This document shows positions 1 to 12,400 of a stretch of 64,000 nt of DNA, piece by piece (the first letter of the stretch is position 1; each line of letters starts with the position of its first letter). The stretch comes from Acholoe squamosa (taxonomy: Eukaryota; Annelida; Polychaeta; Phyllodocida; Polynoidae). The position numbers were made by a program, and so were the translations under genes. Below the pieces are notes generated by a model. The model did not search any database and had not been told where the DNA came from. It saw only the letters and a program-made list of their open reading frames with translations. The stretch is taken from assembly GCA_949317995.1 (NCBI GenBank), contig OX439035.1, forward strand, positions 80,725,959 through 80,789,958, given 5' to 3'.

Positions 1-310
1 TGGTAAGAACCTAAGCAAGGAGGAAGAGTAATATTATAACATCATCTTGCTATTGACATTTTTTTTTTCATTTCACCCACATATTGTTTTAATAGGTGGC
101 CTTTCTGAATTTGCAAATGTCTACCCATGGGCGGTGTCGCATATAGACGCTTTTGAATTTGTTGAAATCTTAGAAAATAAGAACAATAAATGGTAATTGA
201 TTCTTTGAACGTATTAAGTTTTCTGTCAATAAATGAGCATGGGCACTTTTTACACAGTAACTAAGAATACACAAATATCATTTAATGCACAGAGGCTTAC
301 ATTTTACATT
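1..310. other. No gene seen
   Basis: AT-rich, no coding or repeat signal recognised. Confidence 0.5.
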
Positions 311-616
311 GTGAGTGATCATTTTTTAACAACAGGGGGGGGCTGGTGGGTTTGAGGGGGGGTCAGAATTTTTTCAACCCCTTGACCGGGAGGTCAGAAT
401 TTTTTCAACCCCTCTGATGGGTTTCACCTGTTTTCAGTGGAAAACCCCGCATGTTACAACAGGGCAAAAGGGCACGTTCGCGCGTGATTTTGCGGCCCTT
501 ATGGGAGGGGTTCAAAAAAATTTTACCCCATCAAGAGGGGGGGTTGGAATTTTTTTGCGCATCCACGCGCAAACCTACCAGCCCCCCCCCCCTGTTATTA
601 AAAAATGATCACTCCC
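311..616. mobile_element. PIF/Harbinger-type MITE, copy 1
   Basis: About 45-bp terminal inverted repeats beginning (G)GGAGTGATCATTTTTTAAC and running into a G-rich tract. The interior has CCTGTTTTCAGTGGAAAACC. The right flank is TAA; the left flank has mutated. Same orientation as copies at 19331 and 19827. No transposase. Confidence 0.8.
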
Positions 617-2231
617 TAAGGGGCTCCACAGCAATTCTTCCTGTTTGGACTACCAACTGGTGTTTACTGATTATGGTAGATTTTGATTGGATGACTGAAC
701 AAGATGTGGACAGTCAAGTTGAAAATACCACGAATGTGAAGGGTGGGAAGAGAGGAAACTATTTCTGAGGAGCCATGCAGAAAGGGTGCAGCCTCTTACT
801 GCACGTGGATAATCCTTTGTGCTGAGCCGCTCATTTTTGCTGCATATAGGTTTGGTTGGATCCCCCATGAGAGGTGGGTAGCCCCAGCGTGGTAGAGGAG
901 TAGAAGGGGGAGGGGGGTTAGGACGTCAATACTGGACCAGTGCTGCTCTTACCCATCCCACAAGTCATTTATACCACATCCAGCAGTGAGGCTACAAAAC
1001 AACACCTCAAATTTGGGGTAAAACCGTACTCCATTAGAATAATGAATTCAACAGCAGTTTCTTAGATTAGAATTCTTAGACATCATATTGTTTCAAAAGT
1101 TGATGAATGATCACAGTAGCAGTGAATAACACCGATTGATATTGGGCCATATTGAGCAACATCATAACTATGTTCGCTGTTGATTATTATTTCTACATTT
1201 AAAACTCTTGTATGATTTCTATATGGATTGTCATTTGCAAGAGAAATAATGTCCGATTTCGGTTCTACATTCACAAAAGTAACTGTAGTATTGAACACCA
1301 TATAGCAGGCCCTCCTCTGGGGGTGACCTCCCCAGTCCACAACAGTCAACAGAGGAAGGCATGTGCACGCACGGAGGAAGAGTTCAGTTCATTACTCGTG
1401 AATATTCCCAGGGTGGTTGGGATTATGTGCAATCAGTAACCTTGATAATTCATGTATTAAATGCTGGAAAGGAGCCAATTTCTACACATCGACTAACACC
1501 AAGGACCTTACCTTCAAAGTGGGCTACAATTTGAAGGACGTCATCCAAAGAGTGGGCTACAGAGTTCTCTGTTGTGGGGCGTCCTGCATACGCTAGCTCT
1601 GACACATTTCTACATTCAGTACATGTTGTATACGATATACACTAAATATTACTACACCCAGCTGTGCCTTCAGCTGGACCAGCCTGACAGGATGCATGCA
1701 TGAATTAGTATTCTGAGTGAATACAGCTGTATTCCACAGATGCCACATCAATGGGAGCTGCTCCATGTATACATGGTTATCAGTAGGCAGTAATAACGGG
1801 CCAATAGTTCCACTATTCTATGAAGGTTGGAAGGACACTAATACACACACAATTGCCCTATAACTGTCAATGGTTTGACACCAGCATGACACACCTTGGA
1901 CATCTATATCGATGCTGTGAATTGTAGACCAGGATTGTGGAGGGGAGGAGGACCAATAACGGGGAGTATTCTTTAAAAGGAGAAGAAATCTCAAGGACTG
2001 GGGCTGAGGAGAGGGTGAAAGGGGTGGGCTATTCATGTGCTGGGTAGAAAGAACAATAGAGGAACCGGAAGAAGGAGTAGTGAGCTGCAGGGGTGGCTAC
2101 CTTGATTGACGAAACCCGCAAAAGCCTTGGACAATGCAGGGGTATGCAATTATGGGGCCGAAGTAGTAACATTCAAAATAATGCACCAGAAGGTGTAAAG
2201 GCATGAGCATAAATCAGTGTATGCAGCAAAG
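617..2231. other. Upstream region of the PDZ gene
   Basis: Short ORFs only, without family similarity. May hold 5' exons or promoter of the PDZ gene; none could be assigned. Confidence 0.4.
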
Positions 2232-2414
2232 ATGCTGTGTGGTCTGTATGGTGACCACTACTGTGGTGGGGAGGAGGACGATCTGGTGAGGAGGGTGCTA
2301 CTGGAGCAGCAGCCTGGAGGACAGAGCCTAGGTCTAACAGTAAGAGGTGGTCAGGAACTGGGTACAGGTCTCTATGTATGTGGCCTAGACCCTGGAGGTC
2401 ATGCTCAATTACAG
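2232..2414 (+). CDS. PDZ gene, first visible coding exon (PDZ1, N-terminal half)
   Basis: Encodes MLCGLYGDHY... to the HAQLQ end and carries the beta-A to beta-D part of PDZ1. The donor CAG|GTAAGA is at 2415 (phase 0). An in-frame AG at 2216-2217 would also allow this to be an internal exon starting at 2218. Confidence 0.7.
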
Positions 2415-5400
2415 GTAAGATCACGCATGGTCTCTTCTATCAAGTGTACCCTAAATCATCAAGGGCATTGACATCCCTATTTTCATGATGATAACTTTTT
2501 TAAGTCTTTGAAATAACAAGATTCTGACATGAATACTTTATAAAACATGTGCTTTTTTATCATAAGACAAAGCAGCATCAAATATATGCATATGATCAGT
2601 ATTGTCTGCACTTCATTCTTAGTCACCCAGATGCTGTTTGCAGGCATCTTCTAAAACCTTGCTTCTTATTCTTTTGACAACACGCACTAAATGAGCCCAC
2701 TGGAGCGAGCTCTTTGCTATTCTAAGTAAATAAAACGTCCTTCTAGCTGGAACAATGTAAGCCTACTGAACTATTGCACTGTGAGAAGTCACAGCATTGT
2801 TCTCTATTTAGTGGAGCGGACAAAATGATTACATAGATTATGTTAACATGTTTAATATGTGTCTATATCTATATTAAAGACCAACCATTAACGGATGCCT
2901 AACATTCCTAAGGCCAAATAAAAAAAAGTTTGTTTCCAGTAACCCGACCGACCCTAGCAAAACAGGGGCGAAAAACAATTTTTTTTTTTATTTTGAAGAA
3001 TTTTGTCTCATATTTTCATATAGAAATTTTTCATTACCTTTTGAGGATTTTTCCTGTATCCCTTTTGTGTTCTTCCCCTCTCTCACAGTTGTCAGTCTCC
3101 CATCATTATCTTATAATGAGATCAAAGAATTTGATACATCCATTGATATGTGCACTAACATTTCCTATATAAATGTAAAAAAAAAAGAAATCCGACCTAC
3201 CGACCCTGGATATTTAAATCATGTTACTGGAAACACACATTTTTTTTCTTGGCCTAACGTCTATTTATAGGACTATGATATATATCCAAATTGATTCAGT
3301 AATCATCACTATTTGACATGACCTGGAAAATGTCCACAACTATGTGCAGATACGTAGCGTGCCCGATATCCATGACTACCAGATCAATATTTATAGCACC
3401 ATACACTGCATTTTGAGTTGGTTCATTACGTAGGCCCGTGTAAAAATGTGATTATTAACACGTGCATGTATGTTTTATTTGGTTTCTGAAAATTTCTTTA
3501 AAATCTATTGAAATTGAATTCAATTAAACGCAGAACAGTCTTTCACTTTTAAATGAAGTGGGCGTTGGGTAAAGCATTAGATGCTTGAATTACATACCAT
3601 AATAATTAGGAAATGTAGTTTTCAAATTGCAAGTGTATGTCAAATGATATGAATAAATGTAGGCACACCTAAACTCATAAAGGAGTGTAAGTGTTATTGA
3701 TTAGACCCACTGCTGTGCACACATATATTATGTTTGTGTGCACCCTAACTCATCCAAACCATCAATACTATCACAAGTGCTGTAAAAACCTGCCGTGCAC
3801 ATCAGATCGTTTAGCTGCACAGATGGTATTTTACACAGTGCAGCTGATGAAAAGTATAAAATATGGTACATCATTTGTAAGGTCTATCCGTATCGCGCCC
3901 CTGTCTAGACATATTGTTGATAGTAACGCTTGTATTTTGAATGAGCAGGCTAAATCGAAGATAACTGAATAATGACTCTATAAGTGATCATTTGGAAAGG
4001 CAAGCGTGACACTAGGGTTTTATATGCCTAAAGGCCTGAATGCTTGGCTTACCTTGAGTCACCCGCATGTCAAATTCACTCTAAGAAATAACTGTTGAAT
4101 CTAAAAAGCATCCTCATAAAACTGAACAGTAAACCACCGTTATTGTAATACAGTGGAACAGAGTAGTTTCTACAATAAAGCCCCCACGCAGATGGCAGTA
4201 CAGTGGTACAAGGAATCTCCATGAAAATAACGGTCAAATCCTTGTCCCAAGGCTGGAGAGATCTGTTGTCATTTGACGTGTTTTTTACAGTGCTGGTTTC
4301 CAACCTCTCCATGTATCTTATGGGCTGAACCATAAGGTCAATTCCTGCAAATGGTCGTCATAGCTTCATTCATGCTCCAAGCCCAAATATTAAAGTTTAC
4401 TCAATAGTTTTTGTGTCCATTTACTTTATGCCAAACAGTTTTACATATCTCTGACCAGAATTTAGGGGTTTAAAGGCTATAATGTACTGTTTTTAAGTCA
4501 TTTATCCACTAGAAATCAATCATATTTATAATTGTGGAATTGAAAAAAAGATATATTCTAATAGTGAGACCATCATTTCTTATTTAGTTGATATTCTGTG
4601 TGGTATGGAAATGAAATGATACAAAAATATATGACAATGATGCATTCAATTTTGGGAGCTATAGGCTTAGGTCCTATGGGTATATTAAGGTGTAAGCTTG
4701 CGACCATGGGCAGCATAAAGTCACCCCAATTAATCACTTAATCTATCTAGCACTTATTTTACTATATGAATCTGGAGCACAATTGATGGGCTTTCAGGTA
4801 AAAATATCACTTTCACTGTCAACTCTATACTAACTGTGTGTTGTTGAATTAAGTGATTTGGTGCAGCTTTTGCATGTAAGCATCCGTGGGTTACTGTTCA
4901 ATTCATATCTAAAAAAACAGATAATGTTTTACAAAGTTGTCTGGCATTTTTAAAAAGTAGGTAGATCATAATCACTTATAGAACATGAATGCTACAATAA
5001 CCTCAGGGGTACAGGAGATAATAACAGATATAATGTAAGCAACCATGGGGATGTAAGTGACAGTGGGCAGTCAATATACAATGTACAATAATGTCAACCC
5101 ACCACAATTTATGCATTCAAGGGTAAAGTCAGTTTTAGATGGGTACACAATCCGACCATCAATGGCATTGTGTCTAAGATTTTATATGTATTTTCACTTA
5201 TTTAAGGGGATATATGATGAACCATAAATCATGTAAGCGACCATGGGCATGTAAAATCCCATTTCATACCCTATATGGACATGAAATGTTATATATCTAT
5301 AGAAAGTCTTGAGAAAATGCATTATACAGGCCTAAGTCAGTCGTATCTGAAACCTCCCCAGCCGGGAGGGTGATGTAGGCAGAGGCAGTGGGGCTCTAAA

Positions 5401-8363
5401 CCTCTGAGAAAATTCTCTCCCATTTTTTATTACCCAAAGTCACAAAATCATTGATAAGTTATAAGAAAAATTTACAGAAAATCTAAAACAAATCAGGAAA
5501 TGACTTGATGAAATATAGAAAGAAAATCAGCCTATTTAGTAATAGAAATTACATCTTTAAGAAAAACAGAGAGATTTGTAAACCAGGGGCCAGGAGTAGA
5601 AGGCCTCAATTGGACCCTTATCTTATCTCTTATCTCCGATCTTCTCAAAACTACTTCCGACTGACCACCAACTGTATACAGCCATGTATAACACCCCTTC
5701 AACATCACCTAGACAAATAACAGGTGGCCATTCATGCATTTTGAATGCACTTTTCTTCATCTAACCAAGCTACCCACGGTTGCTTACATGACTAAAAAGC
5801 CTTCAAATACTTGAATCTATGTAGTATAAGTAATATTTAGTATTATGCCTTTCAATTTTGTCCACAAATTATTCTTTATCATACATTGTTGTGTCCAAAG
5901 TTACATTGGGATACAAGCATTTTATTATTGTCGGTCATTTCAAGGGCAATGACGACCATTTGGTGGAATTGACCATGATATAGGTCTGAAATAGAAATGT
6001 TGTAGTATCATATATGGAATGATTACTATTGAAGTTATGGGCATTGCATAGCTAGTGTATTGTGCACCATACTTGTAACTGGTTCTATCAAATCATGGTC
6101 TTCCTATTTTGACCTTTTCATCTCTCAGGGTTTGCGGGTCGGTGACCGGATACTTCGTGTCAATGACGTCGACTTTAGGCGGATTTCACACAAGATGGCG
6201 ACAGAATTAATCCGCAGCTCAGCGCGCATGATAGTGTGTGTGACGTCTTCAGAAGCACATAGAATGCCAAGTAAGATTATCTTTATGATTAATTCAGCTC
6301 TCTAGCAATAAGATTATGTGTCTGACTTTGGATTAGGATTATTTTGACAGACTGTAGTAGTCATAGTATATGTATATAGCCTTACAAAAAGTTCAGCATG
6401 TTATTAGAAGTATGCCTAAATAGTACACGGAATGCCTTCAAATGCTAGCTGCATGGCGCCAAAAAAACACATGAAGATCTTTCTCGCAATGTGAAACAGC
6501 TTAGCTTAATTAGCTTTATGCTATTTTATTCATAACATGGCGTGTTGTCATTGACATTATGCTTCCTCGATAACCCTGCATAAGTACAATGTTTCACAAT
6601 AGGGATCTTATCTTTAGAGACTAGACCAATAGTCATACCTTCAACACCAAAAAGGACAAGACCACCATTAACAAGACCATTACTGCCAAGATCACTACTT
6701 GGAGAACCAATACCACCACGGTCGCGACCAACTGGAGTAAGGCGGGCAGAATCACTAATGTACCCAGGGGAAGTAGGGGCACCTCGGCGCATTAGGATCC
6801 ATGCTGAGGTGGATGGGTATCTAGGCTTATCTCTTCGTGGTGGGGTGGATCGTTCTACTCCTGCTGTTGTTTCTGGCCTTGACTCTGCCTCACCTGCCTC
6901 CAGGGCAGGACTGAAAGTGGGGGATGTAATACTTAAGGTGAGCATCTACTAGGTAACTTAAGTTAGGCTACCTAGTCTCTAGGCCTACGGATAATATTCA
7001 TTTAACTGTGGTCATATTGGGCTATATTGTATTCCCTCCCTAGACCATGGCTTCCATTCAATTATGAAAACCATGGTCTGAATTATGTGTACATAACTGT
7101 TAACAGTTCTACATGAGTAGCATGATCTATGGAGGAATCTTATTTGGAGAGACCGTTGGCCACCTAGTGATACATAGCAACATTATCCACTGAGCGACTC
7201 GCCACTATATTTTGCACTGCCATCTGCGAACTAATGATGAACTAATATTTGCCACTGTGAGAGTTCTGTGCCTTTCTCACAATTGTTTTAACATCTATTC
7301 ACTAAAGAAGGGTTACAGGATGGTATACATTTCAAAAAGAGTTGACTGCACGGATATTTTGATTTTGTAGGTTAATGGGGGCACTATCGGCCACCTTACT
7401 CATAGTGATCTAGTAAGGCGGGTTACTGCCAGACCACACCTTAGTCTTCTGGTTAGGAGACTGCCAACACCATCTCACTGCAGTTCTTCAACACACGGTA
7501 CATTTTTACACACAGGTCAATATAAAGAAAATACATATTCTAAGCATACTCAAGATACATCCAAGCGTACTCAAATAGGACTAAATTCTCCTTTTGTTAC
7601 TACTGATCTATGCATTGCGTGGGTACATTGTCATAATAATAAATAGTATATAGATGCATATAATGCGATTGTGCAGGACAAGGTCACAATTTACTAATGA
7701 GCTCTATATACCTGTACTGGGAAAGGGGCCTTATTTCCAATGCAATAAAATCCCCTTTCGCAGATTGTGTCACATATCGTATTCATTATATTACGGGAGA
7801 GAGGGTTGTTCAAATGCAATTGCAGATAGTGTTCGGTATACATGTAGACCCCTCTTGGGATAATCAATTGTAATTACCACCCCACGTATGATCATTTTTG
7901 ACTATTTCATATTTACTTAGATACGTTGGAGCAAAATCAGCGATGGACTAAATATAAGGAATTGCCTTCTAATCTAGATAGAGTAGGCCGCGAGAATATC
8001 CTACCCACACGTTCTAGCAGTATGCCCTATTCTAGACAATATAGGGAGAGACATGTCAAGAGGAATCACTCAACTAAACCGTCCACCAGTGCTGCTGATA
8101 CACCAAGATGGCTATTCAAACTCATATCACAAACAATAAGGCTTAATCTTGATGATAATCTCGAAAAGAAGACAAGTATAATAGACCAACCACACTACTC
8201 GTCTGAAGGCCTGCCTAATAAAATAAATGTGATGAAAAATAATATCAATGCCCCGACTGATACTTCTTCAACTTCAGACGAGGACAATTCAGAGGCCCAG
8301 GGAAATACTAACAGACGTGCAGATCTATGCTACTGGAATATACCTCCGATATCCATTGTTTAA
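2232..8363 (+). CDS. Two-PDZ-domain scaffold protein (whirlin/harmonin/PDZD7-like), five exons
   Basis: Exons 2232-2414, 6129-6270, 6618-6937, 7371-7497 and 7921-8363 join with phases 0, 1, 0, 1 and total 1215 bp (404 aa). PDZ1 (about residues 18-103) has the carboxylate loop SLGL, then RGGQELG and GLRVGDRILRVND. PDZ2 (about 166-245) has YLGLSLRGG and AGLKVGDVILK|VNGG. Both have His at the start of helix alpha-B (H82, H226), which in PDZ domains favours class I ligands. The remaining 146 residues are Ser/Asn/Arg-rich, look disordered, and end in ISIV, a class I PDZ ligand. The first ATG has a purine at -3, but more exons may lie upstream, including beyond the window, so the N-terminus is uncertain. 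PDZ1 resembles whirlin, PDZD7 and harmonin; I cannot choose among them. An AATAAA lies 6 bases after the stop and another at 8609. Role by family: submembrane scaffold. Confidence 0.85.
2911..3256. mobile_element. TIR repeat family B, copy 1 (PDZ intron 1)
   Basis: Ends read AGGCCAA, an A-run and TGTTTCCAGTAAC in inverted orientation, with GACCGACCCTAGC inside one end and CGACCTACCGACCC inside the other. The interior is A/T-rich. Non-autonomous; target duplication not resolved. Confidence 0.72.
3257..6128 (+). other. PDZ gene intron 1 remainder
   Basis: Non-coding. Contains scattered copies of a GTAAGCGACCATGGGCATG motif at about 4692, 5035 and 5232, a weak one at 4876, and an inverted one at about 5772: a decayed repeat. 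Confidence 0.45.
6129..6270 (+). CDS. PDZ gene exon 2 (PDZ1, C-terminal half)
   Basis: Follows the pyrimidine-rich acceptor TCTCTCAG and ends at donor A|GTAAGA (phase 1). It completes PDZ1 with GLRVGDRILRVND, alpha-B ISHKMATELI and the last strand MIVCVTSS. Confidence 0.88.
6618..6937 (+). CDS. PDZ gene exon 3 (Pro/Arg linker and PDZ2 N-terminal half)
   Basis: Acceptor TCTTATCTTTAG|AG keeps phase 1 and opens a 46-residue Pro/Arg-rich linker, followed by PDZ2 from RIRIHAEVDGYLGLSLRGG. It ends at CTTAAG|GTGAGC, phase 0. The start could lie at a later AG, but this one fits both phase and polypyrimidine tract. Confidence 0.82.
7371..7497 (+). CDS. PDZ gene exon 4 (PDZ2, C-terminal half)
   Basis: Begins VNGGTIGHLTHSDLVRRV after GATTTTGTAG and finishes PDZ2. 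The donor at 7498 (GGTACA) is weak but leaves the phase 1 needed by the next exon. Confidence 0.82.
7921..8363 (+). CDS. PDZ gene terminal exon (disordered tail, C-terminal ISIV)
   Basis: Acceptor ATTTACTTAG, phase 1. It encodes 146 residues poor in hydrophobic clusters except WLFKLISQTIRLNL, with an acidic Ser/Asp patch (SSTSDEDNSE) and the end WNIPPISIV-stop. Confidence 0.82.
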
Positions 8364-8369
8364 ATGTTG

Positions 8370-8614
8370 AATAAAGGAAAGTCAAATAATAGTGTGGCGT
8401 TATCAATGACTCTGAGTGCTACCAAATAGAGAGAAAAAATACATAGTAAAGGATACTGTTTCAATCCCCAGGGCATGTTATGCATGGTAAAGTGACGTTC
8501 CTATGTGGACATTTTTAATGTTATATTTTCGAATTATGAAAAAACAAATGGAAATGGGGAGGTTATGCCTAAAGACCAACAATAATGGGCAATAATGATG
8601 CCTGTGTAAATAAA
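8370..8614 (+). promoter_or_regulatory. Poly(A) signals of the PDZ gene
   Basis: AATAAA at 8370-8375 lies only 6 bases past the stop codon. A second AATAAA is at 8609-8614. The second gives a more usual 3' UTR of about 250-270 bases. Confidence 0.5.
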
Positions 8615-9433
8615 GAGAAGTGGGCGTACGCTTACCCACTTCTGTGGCGCATTGCCATGCTCAAATGACACTTTCATTTTCCGCTGTCTCTGAAAAAAAA
8701 ACTGATATCTATGAAATTGAATGATATGTCATTACTATTCCATACTCGTCAACATCAAAAATCCTCGGGCTACGTCATGCTTCGCTGTTAACTTACACTG
8801 TATGTAGTCCTAGATATGCATGGATATGGCTATGCTTTAGTTTTCATGCATGGCCAGTTACATTCATCATTAAATTCCTCCAACATTAGGTGTCCCTATA
8901 GCCTATGCCTATTCGTATTTACAAATCGCTTTTTTGTATATTCAATCTAAACAATTTGTAATGATTATCATAATCAGTTCTTGAAAAGTGGTCCTTTAAA
9001 TTACTCGCCGAAACAGCGTAGAGTAAGCTGATTTTGCAGTTGTAGGCCTACTGCAGGCACTCTGTGGAGGGCAATGGTGTGTTTTTTTGTTGGCACATTC
9101 CATGTTAAGTAGGGAACTGCTGTCCAGGGAAGTTTATGTGCCATAGTACATTTAAAAATCAGTTTTTACTAACTTTTTGGACTTTTTTAGGATTTCTAGA
9201 ACTAATTAAAGAAAAATGTCCACAACATAGATTATTTTCGTACTTTTTGCATGTGGGGGGCCTTATGATGAAAAAGGCTGCTTACTGAAAACACTATGTC
9301 CTGAAGCATGATTACAATTATTGATCCATTACAATTGGCAAAGAAAATATATGTATGGTATCAAATGTGATGTTTTATAGTTTTTTAAGTGTTAAAATTC
9401 AAAAAATAAAAATTTCCCCTAAATTTCCCCATT
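8615..9433. other. Intergenic, nothing recognised
   Basis: AT-rich sequence between the PDZ gene 3' end and the satellite element. Confidence 0.5.
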
Positions 9434-12400
9434 AAGCTGATGGACTGGACCTCATTATACCAGTGTCCAGTATTTTAGGGTGACCTCTGTTACCATCAGC
9501 CTTTAGTGGCCCTAGGCAGAAAATAAAAAGAATATTCTGGTCAATGTCAGACTAAAATGAAGACCAATTAGGGACATAGTTATGTGCCAGATGATGACTT
9601 GATATCTCTTCACATCTCCGCACTAGATGCATTTCCCTGCCAAAATCTGAAGTAGTTTTTTTAAGGTGAGTGACCTCCGTTACCATGATTAAGCACGTAT
9701 AATTAAGGTGGAAACAAAAATAACCGATACTAGTCCAAAGGTAATGAAAAAAGGAAACTGTATATCAAAAATCAGATTGATTGATGGTATATCTAATTTT
9801 CTAGAGAGGAAATACTGTAAAAAAGTGACCTCCGTTACCGGTGACCTCCGTTACCGCCCACCCCCATTTTCAGTTACCTCCATTTCCATAGCCTTCTCAC
9901 CCACCTGAGTCAAGCCACAATGTCAGCTTTAATATCCTAAGTTGGTCAACTCATTTTTGACACACCTTGAAATCCAAATATTAGCTACACCTTGGGTACA
10001 AGGTCATGACACATTTGACCTTGGCCAAGGTCAAGGTCACCCTTTTCAAGGTCAAACACCTAAATCTGGCAGAAATTAGGTAGGAAATCATGTTTATGGC
10101 TAAAAAATTGGCTTTAATTATCTTTTGGTCAGCTGTAAGGTATAAAAATGGCCACATCTTTGAGTCCTTTTTCATAGTTCCAACAATGGTTGACCTTAGA
10201 CAAGGTCAAGGTCATCTTTTTCAAGGTCAAAAATCACTGAAATCAGCTGGAAAATTAAATTTATGTCCATAAAATTGGTTTAAATTCACTTTATGTTATG
10301 CTTTGAAATACTACAGTGGTCTACTTGTTGAGTGCCTTTTAAAGATCATAACATGGTTGACCTTGGCCAAGGTCAAGGCCATCCTTTTCAAGGTCAAACA
10401 CCCTCAATTCAGCTGAAATTAGCAAAAGAATCATGTTTATGGCCATAAATTTGGCTTAAATTAAGCTTTTAACACCCATCTGAAAACCTAAAATGGTTTT
10501 CTCTTTGAATACTTTTTCAAGGTTCCAACATTGTTTACCTTAGCCTAGGGCAAGCTCATCATCTTCAAGGTCAAACACCTAAATCTGGTTGAAATCAGGC
10601 AGGTAACTAAATGCTAAGTGTTTTTTCAAGGTCATGACATGGTTGACCTTTGCCTCGGTCAAGGCCATCCTTTTCGTGGTCAAACACCTGAATTCGGCTG
10701 AATTTCTCAAGGGAATAATCTTTATGGCTATGAAATAGACTTTCCATCTCTGGGTTTCCCAAATACAGTGCTATAGTGATGCATTTATGCAGTACAGGCA
10801 GTTTAAGGGTTTTGAAATCCTTTAAAAAATTAAAGTGGTCTGATCGACTAATTTTTTTCCTCTATCTTTTGTATTTTCCCGGTGTTCCGGGGAAGCATAG
10901 GAAAAAAAATCCCCACCTGTTCAGTTCTCTGACAAATAATGTCTACCTTTAAAAACTTAAAATGGTCAACTCTTTGGGTCCTTTTCCAAGGTCCTATCAT
11001 TATTGACCCTAGCCAAGGTCATCCTTTTCAAAGTCAAAACAGCAAGGGGATAAAAGTTATGGCCATAAAATTGGTTTAAATTCACTTTTTGACATGCTTT
11101 AAAATTCTAAAATGGTTTACTTCCTGATTACCTTTTCATGGTCATAACATGGTTGAGATGGTCAAGGTCCTCCTTTGAAAGGTCAAACACTTTATTTTGG
11201 ATAAAAGCAGTAAGGAAATTGCATTTATGACCATAAAATTAGGTTAAATTCAATTTATGGCATGCTTTAAAAAATACTAATGTGGTCTACTCCAAGACCA
11301 AGGAAGGCCATAATGTGGTAGATCGTGCTCAAGTTCAATGTTATCACTGATTATCCTTTCCAGGTCAAACACTAAGGTATTTTAGTCATTAAGGGAATCA
11401 TATTTACAACTACAAAATTGGTTTATATACACTTTTTAACATGCTTGGAATTCTAAAGTTGACATGGTTGACCTAGGTAAATAGGTCAAAGTTGTGTTCC
11501 ACAAGGTCAAGGACACTTAAAATTTAATGTGACTGACTATAGTATTTGGTGGAAGATGGATTTTTAGCCAGACCACGGCTGGGTTCTCTGTAACTGTTAC
11601 AATATCAACTATGAATGAAATTGAGATAATCAAGATGGCTGCCAGAATTAGATCAAAATCTTGGAACAATAGGGTGTTTTCAAAAAATGCCTACTCGATC
11701 CCTAATCAAAATAGAAAGACAAAAACGAATTAGTACTAAAAGGACATTACTGAAGTCCAGGAATCTATTCATGACATTTAGAACCATGTATAATTTATGG
11801 CAGCCATTTTGAACTATTAATGAGTGTTACCCTGCATATTGTTAAAGATATATCAAAGAATTCTGCTTCAAACAAATATAAAGGCACAAATCACAGGTTA
11901 AAAATTCAGAGATGTTACCAAAGGTGTTCACAAAGGATGATCTTGACCTAGGCTAAGGTCAACAATGTTAGAACTTTGAAAAAGTATTAATTAAACAAAA
12001 AGAAGACCATTTTGACCCATCCTTAAAACTAAGGGATAGGCCTCAGAGAAAAGAGTATTTAAAAAAAGGTCATCAAGAGCTTTCATTTCATATAATACAC
12101 ATTAATAAGAGCATGGGAAGTATATTGAAACCATTGTTGAAAGATATCATGCCAAATATCTTAAACTGTAAAATGCCTCATAAAGGCTCTGGTCATATAT
12201 TCACAAAACCAATCAATTTTAGGAAAATTAATCAGTTACTATACTGTAATCACAATGATATACTTTGTGTTATCTCTGAACATACTGTTTTGATAGTTTA
12301 CATTACATCTTCTGAAAGCTGGTGGAGTGGCATTTTCAATACAAATTTAAAGAAAATTCAAAATTTGATTACCATGGCAACCTGAAATACTCTGTTGTCA

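Noticed and set aside
6526-6945. 139-codon minus-strand ORF
   Set aside because: Shadow of PDZ exon 3, whose plus-strand reading is clearly a PDZ domain.
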